Of a stretch of DNA of 64,000 nucleotides, positions 36,414 through 44,073 are shown piece by piece. The number at the start of each line of letters is the position of its first letter. The first letter of the stretch is position 1. The position numbers were made by a program, and so were the translations under genes. The notes beneath the pieces were generated by a model. It had not been told where the DNA came from and made no database searches. It was given only the letters and a program-made list of their open reading frames with translations. Source of the stretch: Trebonia sp963767685. GTDB taxonomy: Bacteria > Actinomycetota > Actinomycetes > Streptosporangiales > Streptosporangiaceae. The stretch lies in assembly GCA_963767685.1 (NCBI GenBank), contig CAVYEZ010000018.1, positions 558,001 through 622,000 on the forward strand, written 5' to 3'.

Positions 36414-36446
36414 TAGGACGTCCTACTATATTGATAGGACGTCCTA
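36414..36446. promoter_or_regulatory. Tandem palindromic operator before the acyl-CoA mutase
   Basis: TAGGACGTCCTA, a perfect 12-bp palindrome, occurs at 36414-36425 and again at 36435-36446. Centres are 21 bp apart, two helical turns, so two dimers could bind the same face. AT-rich TATATT between them may be part of the promoter. The second site ends 24 bp before the mutase ATG (Shine-Dalgarno GGAGG). Confidence 0.75.
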
Positions 36447-36470
36447 GTATTTTCCGGCCTGGAGGCTGCG

Positions 36471-38129
36471 ATGACCGACGAGAGCGGACGCGAGCGCTGG
36501 GAGCGCGCTTACGAGCAGGCCAAGAAGCGCGACGCCGACTTCAGCACGCTCTCCGGGCTGGCGGTCGAGCCGGTCTACGGGCCGCCCGACGGGAGCGAGC
36601 CGGCGGGCGGGATCGGCTGGCCGGGGGAGTTCCCGTTCACCAGGGGCCTGTATGCCACCGGCTACCGGGGCAAGCCGTGGACGATCAGGCAGTTCTCCGG
36701 CTTCGGCAACGTCAGGCAGACCAACGAGCGCTACCAGATGCTGATCAACGCGGGGGGCGACGGCCTGTCCGTGGCGTTCGACATGCCCACGCTGATGGGC
36801 CGCGACTCCGACGACCCGCGGTCGCTGGGCGAGGTCGGCCACTGCGGCGTCGCCATCGACTCGGCCGCCGACATGGACGTCCTGTTCGCGGGCATCCCGC
36901 TCGACCAGACCACGACGTCGATGACGATCAGCGGCCCCGCCGTCCCGGTCTTCTGCATGTACCTGGTCGCCGCCGAGCGTCAGGGCATCGACATCGGCAA
37001 GCTCGACGGGACGCTGCAGACCGACATCTTCAAGGAGTACATCGCGCAGAAGGAGTGGCTGTTCGCGCCGGAGCCGCACCTGCGCCTCATCGGCGACCTG
37101 ATGGAGTACTGCGCGCGGAACATCCCGCGGTACAAGCCGCTCTCCGTGTCCGGCTACCACATCAGGGAGGCGGGCTCGACGGCCGCCCAGGAGCTCGCGT
37201 TCACCCTGGCCGACGGCTTCGGTTACGTGGAGCTGGGCATCTCCCGGGGCCTTGACGTGGACGAGTTCGCCCCGGGCCTGTCATTTTTCTTCGACGCGCA
37301 CATCGACTTCTTCGAAGAGATCGCGAAGTTCCGCGCCGCCCGGCGGATCTGGGCCCGCTGGCTCCGCGACGTCTACGGCGCGAAGACCGCACGGGCGCAG
37401 TGGCTGCGGTTCCACACCCAGACCGCGGGCGTGTCGCTGACCGCCCAGCAGCCGGTGAACAACGTCGTGCGTACCGCGATCGAGGCGCTCGCCGCCGTGC
37501 TGGGCGGGACCAACTCGCTGCACACGAACGCGCTCGACGAGGTGCTGGCGCTGCCGAGCACGGCGGCGGCCGAGACGGCGGTGCGCACGCAGCAGGTGCT
37601 CGCGGAGGAAACCGGCGTCACGAACGTGGCCGATCCCCTTGGCGGCTCCTGGTACGTGGAGGCGCTCACCGACAAGCTTGAGGCGGAAGCCGAGGAGGTC
37701 TTCGCCCGCATCCGCGCCATGTCCCCGGACGGCTCCATGACCAGCGGCATCCTGCGCGGCATCGAAACCGGCTGGTTCACCGGCGAGATCGCCGACGCGG
37801 CCTTCGAGTACCAGCAGAAGCTGGAAAAGGGCGACAAGCGCATCGTCGGCGTGACGAGCCATCCGGAGACCGTCGGCGGCGAGCTCGAGATCCTCCGCAT
37901 CAGCCCCGAGGTCGAGCGTGCCCAGGTGGCCGAGCTGTCCGCCCGGCGCGCGTCCCGTGACCAGGCCACGGTGGACCGGTCCCTGGCCGACCTGACCGCC
38001 GCCGCCCGCACCGACGCGAACCTGGTACCCCCCATGCTCGACGCGGTCCGCGCCGAGGCAACCCTGGGCGAAATCTGCGACGCCCTCCGCACCGTCTGGG
38101 GCACCTACACCGAGCCAGCGTCCTTCTAG
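36471..38129 (+). CDS. B12-dependent acyl-CoA mutase large subunit (isobutyryl-CoA mutase-like)
   Basis: 552 residues, the substrate-binding TIM-barrel half only; there is no C-terminal cobalamin-binding DxHxxG domain. Two positions that separate mutases by substrate are readable: Phe75 in TIRQFSGFGN (Tyr in methylmalonyl-CoA mutase) and Gln193 in KEYIAQKEW (Arg in methylmalonyl-CoA mutase). Both match isobutyryl-CoA mutase. The catalytic His230 lies in SGYHIREAG. A separate small B12-binding subunit would be needed and is not in the window. Generic annotation as methylmalonyl-CoA mutase would be misleading. Confidence 0.88.
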   Translation: MTDESGRERWERAYEQAKKRDADFSTLSGLAVEPVYGPPDGSEPAGGIGWPGEFPFTRGLYATGYRGKPWTIRQFSGFGNVRQTNERYQMLINAGGDGLSVAFDMPTLMGRDSDDPRSLGEVGHCGVAIDSAADMDVLFAGIPLDQTTTSMTISGPAVPVFCMYLVAAERQGIDIGKLDGTLQTDIFKEYIAQKEWLFAPEPHLRLIGDLMEYCARNIPRYKPLSVSGYHIREAGSTAAQELAFTLADGFGYVELGISRGLDVDEFAPGLSFFFDAHIDFFEEIAKFRAARRIWARWLRDVYGAKTARAQWLRFHTQTAGVSLTAQQPVNNVVRTAIEALAAVLGGTNSLHTNALDEVLALPSTAAAETAVRTQQVLAEETGVTNVADPLGGSWYVEALTDKLEAEAEEVFARIRAMSPDGSMTSGILRGIETGWFTGEIADAAFEYQQKLEKGDKRIVGVTSHPETVGGELEILRISPEVERAQVAELSARRASRDQATVDRSLADLTAAARTDANLVPPMLDAVRAEATLGEICDALRTVWGTYTEPASF

Positions 38130-38130
38130 C

Positions 38131-38443
38131 CCCCAGCCGACCCGGCAACAAGTTCGAGCGAGCCTCCCAATCCGGCCCCAGCCGACCCGGCAACAGCTTC
38201 GAGCGAGCCCACCCAAACCGGCCCCAGCCGACCCGGCAACAAGTTCGAGCGAGCCTCCCAATCCGGCCCCAGCCGACCCGGCAACAGCTTCGAGCGAGCC
38301 CACCCAAACCGGCCCCAGCCGACCCGGCAACAAGTTCGAGCGAGCCCACCCAAACCGGCCCCAGCCGACCCGGCAACAAGTTCGAGCGAGCCTCCCAAAC
38401 CAGCCCCGACCAACCGAGCAACCACTCCGAACCAGGCTCCGAT
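38131..38443 (+). repeat. 45/46-bp tandem array behind the mutase gene
   Basis: Seven units start at 38131, 38176, 38222, 38267, 38313, 38359 and 38404; the last is degenerate. The unit starts CCCCAGCCGACCCGGCAACA and ends with CCTCCCAATCCGG or CCACCCAAACCGG; the two end types alternate in copies 1-4. The array begins 1 bp after the mutase stop. Confidence 0.92.
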
Positions 38444-38449
38444 GCCCCT

Positions 38450-38502
38450 CGAAATTTCGGGCGCAAAACCCGCGCCTCGAAATTTCGGACATTTCATGAA
38501 AT
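38450..38502. repeat. Cluster of three short palindromes
   Basis: CGAAATTTCG at 38450-38459 and 38478-38487 (28 bp apart, inside 14-bp direct repeats CCTCGAAATTTCGG) and ATTTCATGAAAT at 38491-38502. All three are perfect. They could be protein-binding sites; no gene lies in 38130-38959. Confidence 0.6.
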
Positions 38503-38540
38503 CGACCTGACGCCATCCGGGAAGGTCTAGATCAGCGTCA

Positions 38541-38589
38541 TGATTGTGTGAGTTCTGAGCGTCGTGGACGCCCAGAATTAACACAATCA
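38541..38589. terminator. Imperfect 23-bp hairpin
   Basis: Arms open with TGATTGTGT and ACACAATCA and continue with AGTTCTG-AGCGTC opposite GACGCC-CAGAATT. There is no T tract. Confidence 0.5.
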
Positions 38590-38685
38590 CGAAACGACCA
38601 TCGGTGCCCTTGGGCGTTCCGGACAGAACGGGCACGACGCCGAGGCGGAGCCCTCAAGTTAACCGCATTGGCGCCGCCTCATATG

Positions 38686-38744
38686 TGCGTGGGTGCCGCA
38701 AGGCCAGAAACACGAGAAATTTCTGGCCTTGCGGCACCCACGCA
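38686..38744. repeat. Perfect 25-bp inverted repeat of the CAAGGCC family
   Basis: Arms 38686-38710 and 38720-38744 are exact complements around the 9-nt loop CACGAGAAA; the arms contain GTGCCGCAAGGCCAGAAA. Further copies of the motif continue to about 38806 (GTCCCACAAGGCC). It may end transcription, as there are no genes here. Confidence 0.85.
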
Positions 38745-38959
38745 TGCCTCTAGCGGCCTTGTGTCACCTTGGCCCACTAAATTCTGTCCCTGAGTCCCAC
38801 AAGGCCAAATTCGCAGTGGCTCTATTACGCACCTTGAGTCCCGCCGAACTCGTAGCGTTTCAGGCCGCAGGCCACGCTCGGCGCCGTCATTGGTCGAACT
38901 AGTAGATAACTAGCCGATAAAGCGTGACATGATGCACCTGACAGTGACAATCTGTAATT

Positions 38960-39925
38960 ATGCCAAGACGTTCTGTATTCGATCATGCTCGTTTGGCGCG
39001 CACCCTCGACGCGCAGCACCAAGTGATCAGCCGAAGTCAGGCTCTCGCGTGTGGAGTCCCGCGCAGCACGGTGACCTCATGGTCACAGCCCAATGGCAAG
39101 TGGCAGCGGCTGCTGCCTGGCGTGTACCTCACGGTTACGGGGAAGCCGACCGTCGAGCAGCGGCTGGCGGCGGCACTGCTGTACGCGGGCCCGCGCAGCG
39201 CGATCACCGGAGCGGCCGCCCTGCGCGCGTACCGACTCCGGGCTCCCGGCCCCGACGTCATCGACGTCCTGGTCCCGCAGGCGGCCAGGCGCCAGAGCAT
39301 GGCCTTCGTGCGAATGCACCGGACCAGGCGATTCCCGCGGGTATATCGGACCGGCGCGCTTCGCTATGCTGCCCCGGCGCGCGCCGTTGCCGACGCGGCC
39401 CAACTGTTGCCGTCAGTTGACGACGTACGCGCCGTAGTCGCGGAGGCGATACAGAAGCAGGCCTGCTCGATCGCGCAACTCGGACTAGAACTCCAAGGGG
39501 CCGGCACTCGTGACAGCAGTCGGCTCCGGCTCGCGCTGAATGACATCCGAGCCGGATCTCGCTCGATCGCCGAAATTCATTTCCGGGAACGCATTGAGAA
39601 GTCATCCCTTCCGTCGCCGCAATACAACGTTTTCCTCAGGAGCGCGGCGGACGGCACCGATATCGGCGAGGTCGACGCATGGTGGCCGGACGCGGGCGTT
39701 TCGGTGGAGATCGATTCCCAGGAATATCACTTCTCCCGGGCCGACTGGCTGAGGACCGAGGCAAAGCGCAGCCGCCTGCTTAAGCACGGAATTTTCCCGC
39801 ACAACATCCCCCCGGTCAGGGTCGATAACGACTGGGACGCCGTCTTGGCCGAACTCCGGGCATCGTTGGAAAAGGGCCGTCAGCGCCCGCGCCTGCCCAT
39901 AGTGGCCTTCGAGCCTGCCGCCTAA
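38960..39925 (+). CDS. AbiEi-like winged-helix protein with a C-terminal nuclease-like (DUF559) domain
   Basis: 321 residues. The N-terminal part (VISRSQALACGVPRSTVTSW, WQRLLPGVYLTVTG) resembles the winged helix of AbiEi antitoxins; the C-terminal part (GEVDAWWPDAGVSVEIDSQE) resembles the Vsr/DUF559 endonuclease fold with a possible D-ExD core. No AbiEii toxin gene is adjacent. The upstream 80 bp are AT-rich and codon use is less GC-biased than in its neighbours, consistent with transfer. Such solitary fusions are common in actinomycetes; their action is unknown to me. Confidence 0.7.
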   Translation: MPRRSVFDHARLARTLDAQHQVISRSQALACGVPRSTVTSWSQPNGKWQRLLPGVYLTVTGKPTVEQRLAAALLYAGPRSAITGAAALRAYRLRAPGPDVIDVLVPQAARRQSMAFVRMHRTRRFPRVYRTGALRYAAPARAVADAAQLLPSVDDVRAVVAEAIQKQACSIAQLGLELQGAGTRDSSRLRLALNDIRAGSRSIAEIHFRERIEKSSLPSPQYNVFLRSAADGTDIGEVDAWWPDAGVSVEIDSQEYHFSRADWLRTEAKRSRLLKHGIFPHNIPPVRVDNDWDAVLAELRASLEKGRQRPRLPIVAFEPAA

Positions 39926-39961
39926 CCCGGTCCGCGGCCGAACCACCCGTGTCAGGGGCAC

Positions 39962-40075
39962 AAGCACACAAGGCCAAACGACCTGGCCGAGCGGCACCCC
40001 GGCACCACAACCGAAGTGGCCATGTGTGCCTCAAGGCCAGAATTCCAGGCAGAATTCCAGGCCTTGAGGCACCCG
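39962..40075. repeat. CAAGGCC-family hairpin between island genes
   Basis: Arms GTGCCTCAAGGCC (40026-40038) and GGCCTTGAGGCAC (40060-40072) are perfect complements; the interior has AGAATTCCAGG twice. Another motif copy (CACACAAGGCC) is at 39967-39977. It lies between convergent genes and may terminate both. Confidence 0.75.
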
Positions 40076-40090
40076 AGCGCAGCAAGGACC

Positions 40091-40483
40091 TCAGGCAGGG
40101 GCGGCCACCGGGAGGCCAGCGGACTCGGCGGCGTCCGCGAGCCGCTTGTCGTAGCAGACGAAGGCCGTCAGATCCCGCTTGATCGCCAGCGCCGACGCGA
40201 GGTGGATAGACTCGCTGGTGGACAGCCCGCCCGGCGGCAGGGTGGCCGCGTTGTCCAGCAGGTCGTGGGTGAGCGAGACGAGCGAGACCCGGCGGATCAT
40301 CCGCTGGGCGCGGGGCAGCGCTCCGGGCTCCGCCCGCCAGATGGCGCGGAGCACCTCCGCGCGGTGCAGCGAGCTCGAGACGAGTGCCTGTTCCGACCGC
40401 TGACCGAGGAAGTCGCTGAGCGCCGCGGTCTCCGGCTCGGCTAGCGCCAGCTTGATCAGTGCCGAAGAGTCGAGGTAAATCAC
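40091..40483 (-). CDS. PIN-domain toxin (VapC-like)
   Basis: 130-residue RNase of the PIN fold. The acidic site is Asp5 (MIYLDSSALIKL), Glu43 (HRAEVLRA), Glu91 (STSESIHLA, where most relatives have Asp) and Asp112 (CYDKRLADAA). The GTG start overlaps the antitoxin stop by four bases. Expected to cleave a specific RNA until neutralised; target unknown. Confidence 0.88.
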   Translation of the reverse strand: MIYLDSSALIKLALAEPETAALSDFLGQRSEQALVSSSLHRAEVLRAIWRAEPGALPRAQRMIRRVSLVSLTHDLLDNAATLPPGGLSTSESIHLASALAIKRDLTAFVCYDKRLADAAESAGLPVAAPA

Positions 40484-40872
40484 GATCGGTCCGTTTCCTC
40501 GACGGCGCGCAGCCGTTCGAGCGCCTCGCCCCCGCTCGGCTGGCCCCCGGTCGTGCCCGGGTACGGGTCGACGTCGAGGATGCTGCCGTCATCCTCGGCG
40601 CGCTCGATGACACCCTTGGCGATCCAGCGCTCAAGCGGGCTCTCCGGGTCGCGAACCGGGATCATCTGGGCAACCAGGCGGCCGCGGTTGGTGATGTCGA
40701 CCGTGTATCCACGCTCCACGAGGTCCACATAGACGCTGGCGTGCTGCCGCAATTCGCGGATGCCGATCCGCTGCGACGGCAGGTTGGATGTCGCGTGGTG
40801 CACGGGATCGCCCGCGTACCCGAGGTCCGGGTTGAGCGGCTTACCGCGTCGCCGGTCGCCCTTCTGTGCCAT
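40480..40872 (-). CDS. Phd/YefM-type antitoxin
   Basis: 130 residues from ATG 40872. The central part IGIRELRQHASVYVDLVERG with VDITNRGRLVAQMIPV is the Phd/YefM DNA-binding dimer; the acidic, Pro-rich C-terminal part would bind and block the PIN toxin. First gene of the pair, coupled to the toxin by a GTGA overlap. Confidence 0.86.
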   Translation of the reverse strand: MAQKGDRRRGKPLNPDLGYAGDPVHHATSNLPSQRIGIRELRQHASVYVDLVERGYTVDITNRGRLVAQMIPVRDPESPLERWIAKGVIERAEDDGSILDVDPYPGTTGGQPSGGEALERLRAVEETDRS

Positions 40873-40880
40873 GCGGCGAC

Positions 40881-40901
40881 TGTAGCACATGAAATGCTAC
40901 A
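40881..40901. promoter_or_regulatory. Inverted repeat before the toxin-antitoxin pair
   Basis: TGTAGCA-N7-TGCTACA, a perfect 7-bp inverted repeat 8 bp upstream of the antitoxin ATG, where a conditional autoregulatory operator is expected for Phd/YefM families. Confidence 0.6.
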
Positions 40902-40997
40902 GCCACCCGGCTTTTGGCAACGTGTTGCCAACGTCCAAGATCACACCCGGGCGAACTTTGGTCACGATCACGCCAAGTTTTGATGCAGGATAGAAGC

Positions 40998-41951
40998 ATG
41001 CAATCGCCGCGGGACTTCTCCATGTACGGTGCCGTCGACCTTGGCGCGCGACAGGCCGCCGCGCAGCGCAGGCAGCAGGCGGCACGGGCCGCCGAGGCCG
41101 CTGGCGCTGGCGACGGCGGTCCCGCGAGCGGTCCGGCGTCGCCATTCGTGATCGACGTAACCGAAGAGACCTTCAACGACGACGTCGCCCTCCGGTCCAG
41201 GACCACGCCCGTGATCGTGGACCTGTGGGCCGAGTGGTGCGGGCCGTGTAAGCAGCTGAGCCCGGTGCTTGAGCGGCTGGCCGAGCAGGCCGCGGGCGCG
41301 TGGGTCCTCGCCAGGGTCGACGTCGACGCCAACCCGCGGCTGGCGCAGGCCTTCCAGGCCCAGTCGATTCCGATGGTCGTCGCGATCATCGGCGGCCAGA
41401 TGGTGGACGCGTTCCTCGGCGCGATGCCCGAGGCCCAGGTCAAGCAGTGGCTCACCCAGGTGCTAGCGGCGGCCGAGCAGCTCGGCGTCCGGCCGGCGGG
41501 TGCCGGCGACGCGGAGCCAGGCGAGGCCGTCGACGACCTGCCGCCGGCGCTTTCCGCGGCCAGGGACGCGATGGAGACGGGAGACCTCGACGGCGCCGCC
41601 CGGGCGCTCGAGAAGGCACTGGCGGACGTCCCGGCGGACCCGCTGGCCAAGAGCTGGCTCTCCCAGGTCAACCTCATGCGCCGGGTGTCCTCGTACGACC
41701 CGATGACCGTCAGCCGGGACGCCGCGGCGCACCCGGAGGACGTCGCCGCGCAGCTGCGGTACGCGGACTTCGAGATGGCGGGCGGCGACGCGGAGAAGGC
41801 ATTCGACCGGATCCTCGCCGTCATCAGGCGCACCTCGGGTGAGGAGCGGAACACCGCGCGCCTGCACCTGCTCGACCTCTTCGAGGTCCTCTCGCCGGAC
41901 GACGAGCGCCTCAAGAAGGCCAGGAGCCAGCTCACCCTGCTGCTGTTCTAA
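40998..41951 (+). CDS. Thioredoxin-domain protein with C-terminal TPR-like region (YbbN/CnoX-like)
   Basis: 317 residues. Residues about 50-160 are a thioredoxin fold with active site Cys81-Gly-Pro-Cys84 (WAEWCGPCKQLSP). Residues about 180-317 are helical with TPR-like repeats (ALSAARDAMETGDLDGAARA, AQLRYADFEMAGGDAEKAFD). YbbN-type proteins are co-chaperones guarding cysteines. The start MQSPRDFSMYGAVDLG is preceded by AGGAT. In mycobacteria the homologue (Rv1324) directly follows the thiolase gene; here about 9.6 kb are inserted. Confidence 0.9.
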   Translation: MQSPRDFSMYGAVDLGARQAAAQRRQQAARAAEAAGAGDGGPASGPASPFVIDVTEETFNDDVALRSRTTPVIVDLWAEWCGPCKQLSPVLERLAEQAAGAWVLARVDVDANPRLAQAFQAQSIPMVVAIIGGQMVDAFLGAMPEAQVKQWLTQVLAAAEQLGVRPAGAGDAEPGEAVDDLPPALSAARDAMETGDLDGAARALEKALADVPADPLAKSWLSQVNLMRRVSSYDPMTVSRDAAAHPEDVAAQLRYADFEMAGGDAEKAFDRILAVIRRTSGEERNTARLHLLDLFEVLSPDDERLKKARSQLTLLLF

Positions 41952-41996
41952 AGCGACACCCTAGAGCGACACCCAGGCAAAGAGCGACCAGCCGCG

Positions 41997-42494
41997 CTAC
42001 CGAGAGCGCTGGGCCGACGTCTCCGGTTCGGCCAGCGCCTCGAGCGCGGGCAGCGCGGTCGCGAGCGCGGCGCGCTGCTCGGCGGTGAGCATCGCCAGCC
42101 ACTGGGTCAGCAGCGCGGTACCCTCCGCGCGCAGGCGCTCCAGGGTCTCGTGCCCCTTGGCCGTGATCGCCAGCGTGGACGCCCGCGCGTCCCGCGGGTC
42201 GGCGTCCCGCCTGACGTAGCCGAGGTCTTCGAGCACGGCCACCATCCGGGTCAGCGTGGACGGCGCGATGCCCTCGGCGGCGGCCAGGTCGCCGAGCCGC
42301 AGCGGTCCCGACTGCTCCACGGTGGACAGGGCCGCGAGCTGCGTAGGAGTCAGCCCGGCCAGTGCATGCCGGCGCAGCCGCCTGGACAGCCGGGCGAGCG
42401 CGACCCGCAGCCGCGTAACGTCGATCACGCCGGATTCGGCGGGCATACCGCGAACGCCGCCAGCCGACGGGCTTATCGTGGTATCCCGCGCCAT
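41997..42494 (-). CDS. MarR-family transcriptional regulator
   Basis: 165 residues, start ATG 42494, convergent with the thioredoxin gene and divergent from malic enzyme. Winged helix: LTPTQLAALSTVEQSGPLRL, AAAEGIAPSTLTRMVAVLED, LGYVRRDADPRDARAS. A target within the 114-bp divergent gap is likely on context only. Confidence 0.88.
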   Translation of the reverse strand: MARDTTISPSAGGVRGMPAESGVIDVTRLRVALARLSRRLRRHALAGLTPTQLAALSTVEQSGPLRLGDLAAAEGIAPSTLTRMVAVLEDLGYVRRDADPRDARASTLAITAKGHETLERLRAEGTALLTQWLAMLTAEQRAALATALPALEALAEPETSAQRSR

Positions 42495-42608
42495 GCATGA
42501 AGAGTACGCGGTGTCGCGCGGACCTCAATATTCTGAAGTTGTGTTTCCCGGCAGTGTCGCCGGCAACAGCGTCGCCAAAGAAGGCGCCGCAAGGGAGGCG
42601 GAAGCGAC

Positions 42609-44066
42609 ATGACCATGGCGCCGAGTGTGTCTTACTCAATCACTGCCCGGCTTGAGGTGGCATCGCACGGCCGCGCGGTAAGCGAGATCACCCGGGCCGT
42701 GGAGCAGGCCGGCGGCGTCGTGACCGCGCTTGACGTCAACTCGGGTAACCGCGGGGCGCTCCGGGTCGACGTGACCTGCGCCGCGACCGACACCGCGCAC
42801 GCGGAGTCGCTGGTTGCCGCCATGGCCGCGATCCCGGGCGTGACGGTGCACAAGGTCAGCGACCGCACGTTCCTGCTGCACCTCGGCGGCAAGATCGAGA
42901 TGCGCTCCAAGGTCCCGCTGCGCAACCGCGACGACCTCTCCATGGCCTACACGCCGGGCGTGGCCCGGGTCAGCCTCGCGCTCGCGGCCAAGCCCGAGGA
43001 CGCGAGAAGGCTCACCATCAAGCGCAACAGCGTCGCGGTCGTGACCGACGGGTCGGCGGTGCTCGGCCTCGGCAACGTCGGCCCGTACGCGGCGCTGCCG
43101 GTGATGGAGGGCAAGGCCGCGCTGTTCAAGCGGTTCGCGGGCATCGACGCCTGGCCGATCTGCCTGGACACCCAGGACGTCGACCAGATCGTCGCGACGG
43201 TCGCGGCCATCGCGCCCGGCTTCGGCGGCATCAACCTGGAGGACATCTCCGCCCCGCGGTGCTTCGAGGTCGAGAAACGGCTGCGCGCCCTGCTCGACAT
43301 CCCGGTGTTTCACGACGACCAGCACGGCACGGCGATCGTCGTGCTCGCCGCCCTCACCAACGCGCTGCGGGTGGTCGGCAAGGACCTCAAAGACGTCAAG
43401 ATCGTCATGGCGGGCGCGGGCGCGGCGGGCACCGCGGTGCTCAAGCTGCTGCTCAGCGCGGGCGCGGGGAACGTGATCTCCTGCGACATCGACGGCGCGG
43501 TGTACCAGGGCAGGGAAGACCTGAACGAGAACCTCGAATGGATCGCGGCCCACACCAACCCCGGCTGTTACGCGGGCGACCTGAAAGGCGCGGTCATCGG
43601 CGCCGACGTGTTCATCGGCGTCTCCGCGCCGAACGTCATCGGCGGCGACGACGTCAAGAACATGGCCCCCGGGGCGATCGTCTTCGCGCTGGCCAACCCC
43701 GACCCCGAGGTGGACCCGGACGAGGCGCGCGAGTACGCGGCCGTGGTCGCGACCGGGCGCAGCGACTACCCGAACCAGATCAACAACGTGCTCGCCTTCC
43801 CCGGCGTGTTCCGCGGCCTGCTCGACGCGCAGTCCACCACGATCACCGACGCCATGCTGGTCGCGGCGGCGCGAGCGCTCGCCGACGTGGTCCCCGCCGA
43901 GGAACTCGGCCCCGACTACATCATCCCGTCGGTCTTCCACCCGGACGTGGCCTCCGGCGTTGCCGCCGCGGTCAGGGACGCGGCTCTCGCCGAGGCAACC
44001 GAGGCAGCAACCGAGGCAGAGGCCGCGAAGAACTTATCGCCCTTCACCACCCAACCTGCAGGATGA
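42609..44066 (+). CDS. NAD-dependent malic enzyme with N-terminal ACT-like domain
   Basis: Decarboxylates malate to pyruvate. 485 residues. Residues about 8-85 form an ACT-like domain (SYSITARLEVASHGRAVSEI), probably a small-molecule sensor. The malic domain has VPLRNRDDLSMAYTPGVARV, NLEDISAPRCFEVE (metal site) and FHDDQHGTAIV; the NAD domain has VMAGAGAAGTAVLKLL. The GGGAGGCG Shine-Dalgarno precedes the ATG. Confidence 0.94.
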   Translation: MTMAPSVSYSITARLEVASHGRAVSEITRAVEQAGGVVTALDVNSGNRGALRVDVTCAATDTAHAESLVAAMAAIPGVTVHKVSDRTFLLHLGGKIEMRSKVPLRNRDDLSMAYTPGVARVSLALAAKPEDARRLTIKRNSVAVVTDGSAVLGLGNVGPYAALPVMEGKAALFKRFAGIDAWPICLDTQDVDQIVATVAAIAPGFGGINLEDISAPRCFEVEKRLRALLDIPVFHDDQHGTAIVVLAALTNALRVVGKDLKDVKIVMAGAGAAGTAVLKLLLSAGAGNVISCDIDGAVYQGREDLNENLEWIAAHTNPGCYAGDLKGAVIGADVFIGVSAPNVIGGDDVKNMAPGAIVFALANPDPEVDPDEAREYAAVVATGRSDYPNQINNVLAFPGVFRGLLDAQSTTITDAMLVAAARALADVVPAEELGPDYIIPSVFHPDVASGVAAAVRDAALAEATEAATEAEAAKNLSPFTTQPAG

Positions 44067-44073
44067 TGGACAC

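Noticed and set aside
38131..38443. Possible CRISPR array behind the mutase
   Set aside because: Units abut each other without spacers and there are no cas genes.
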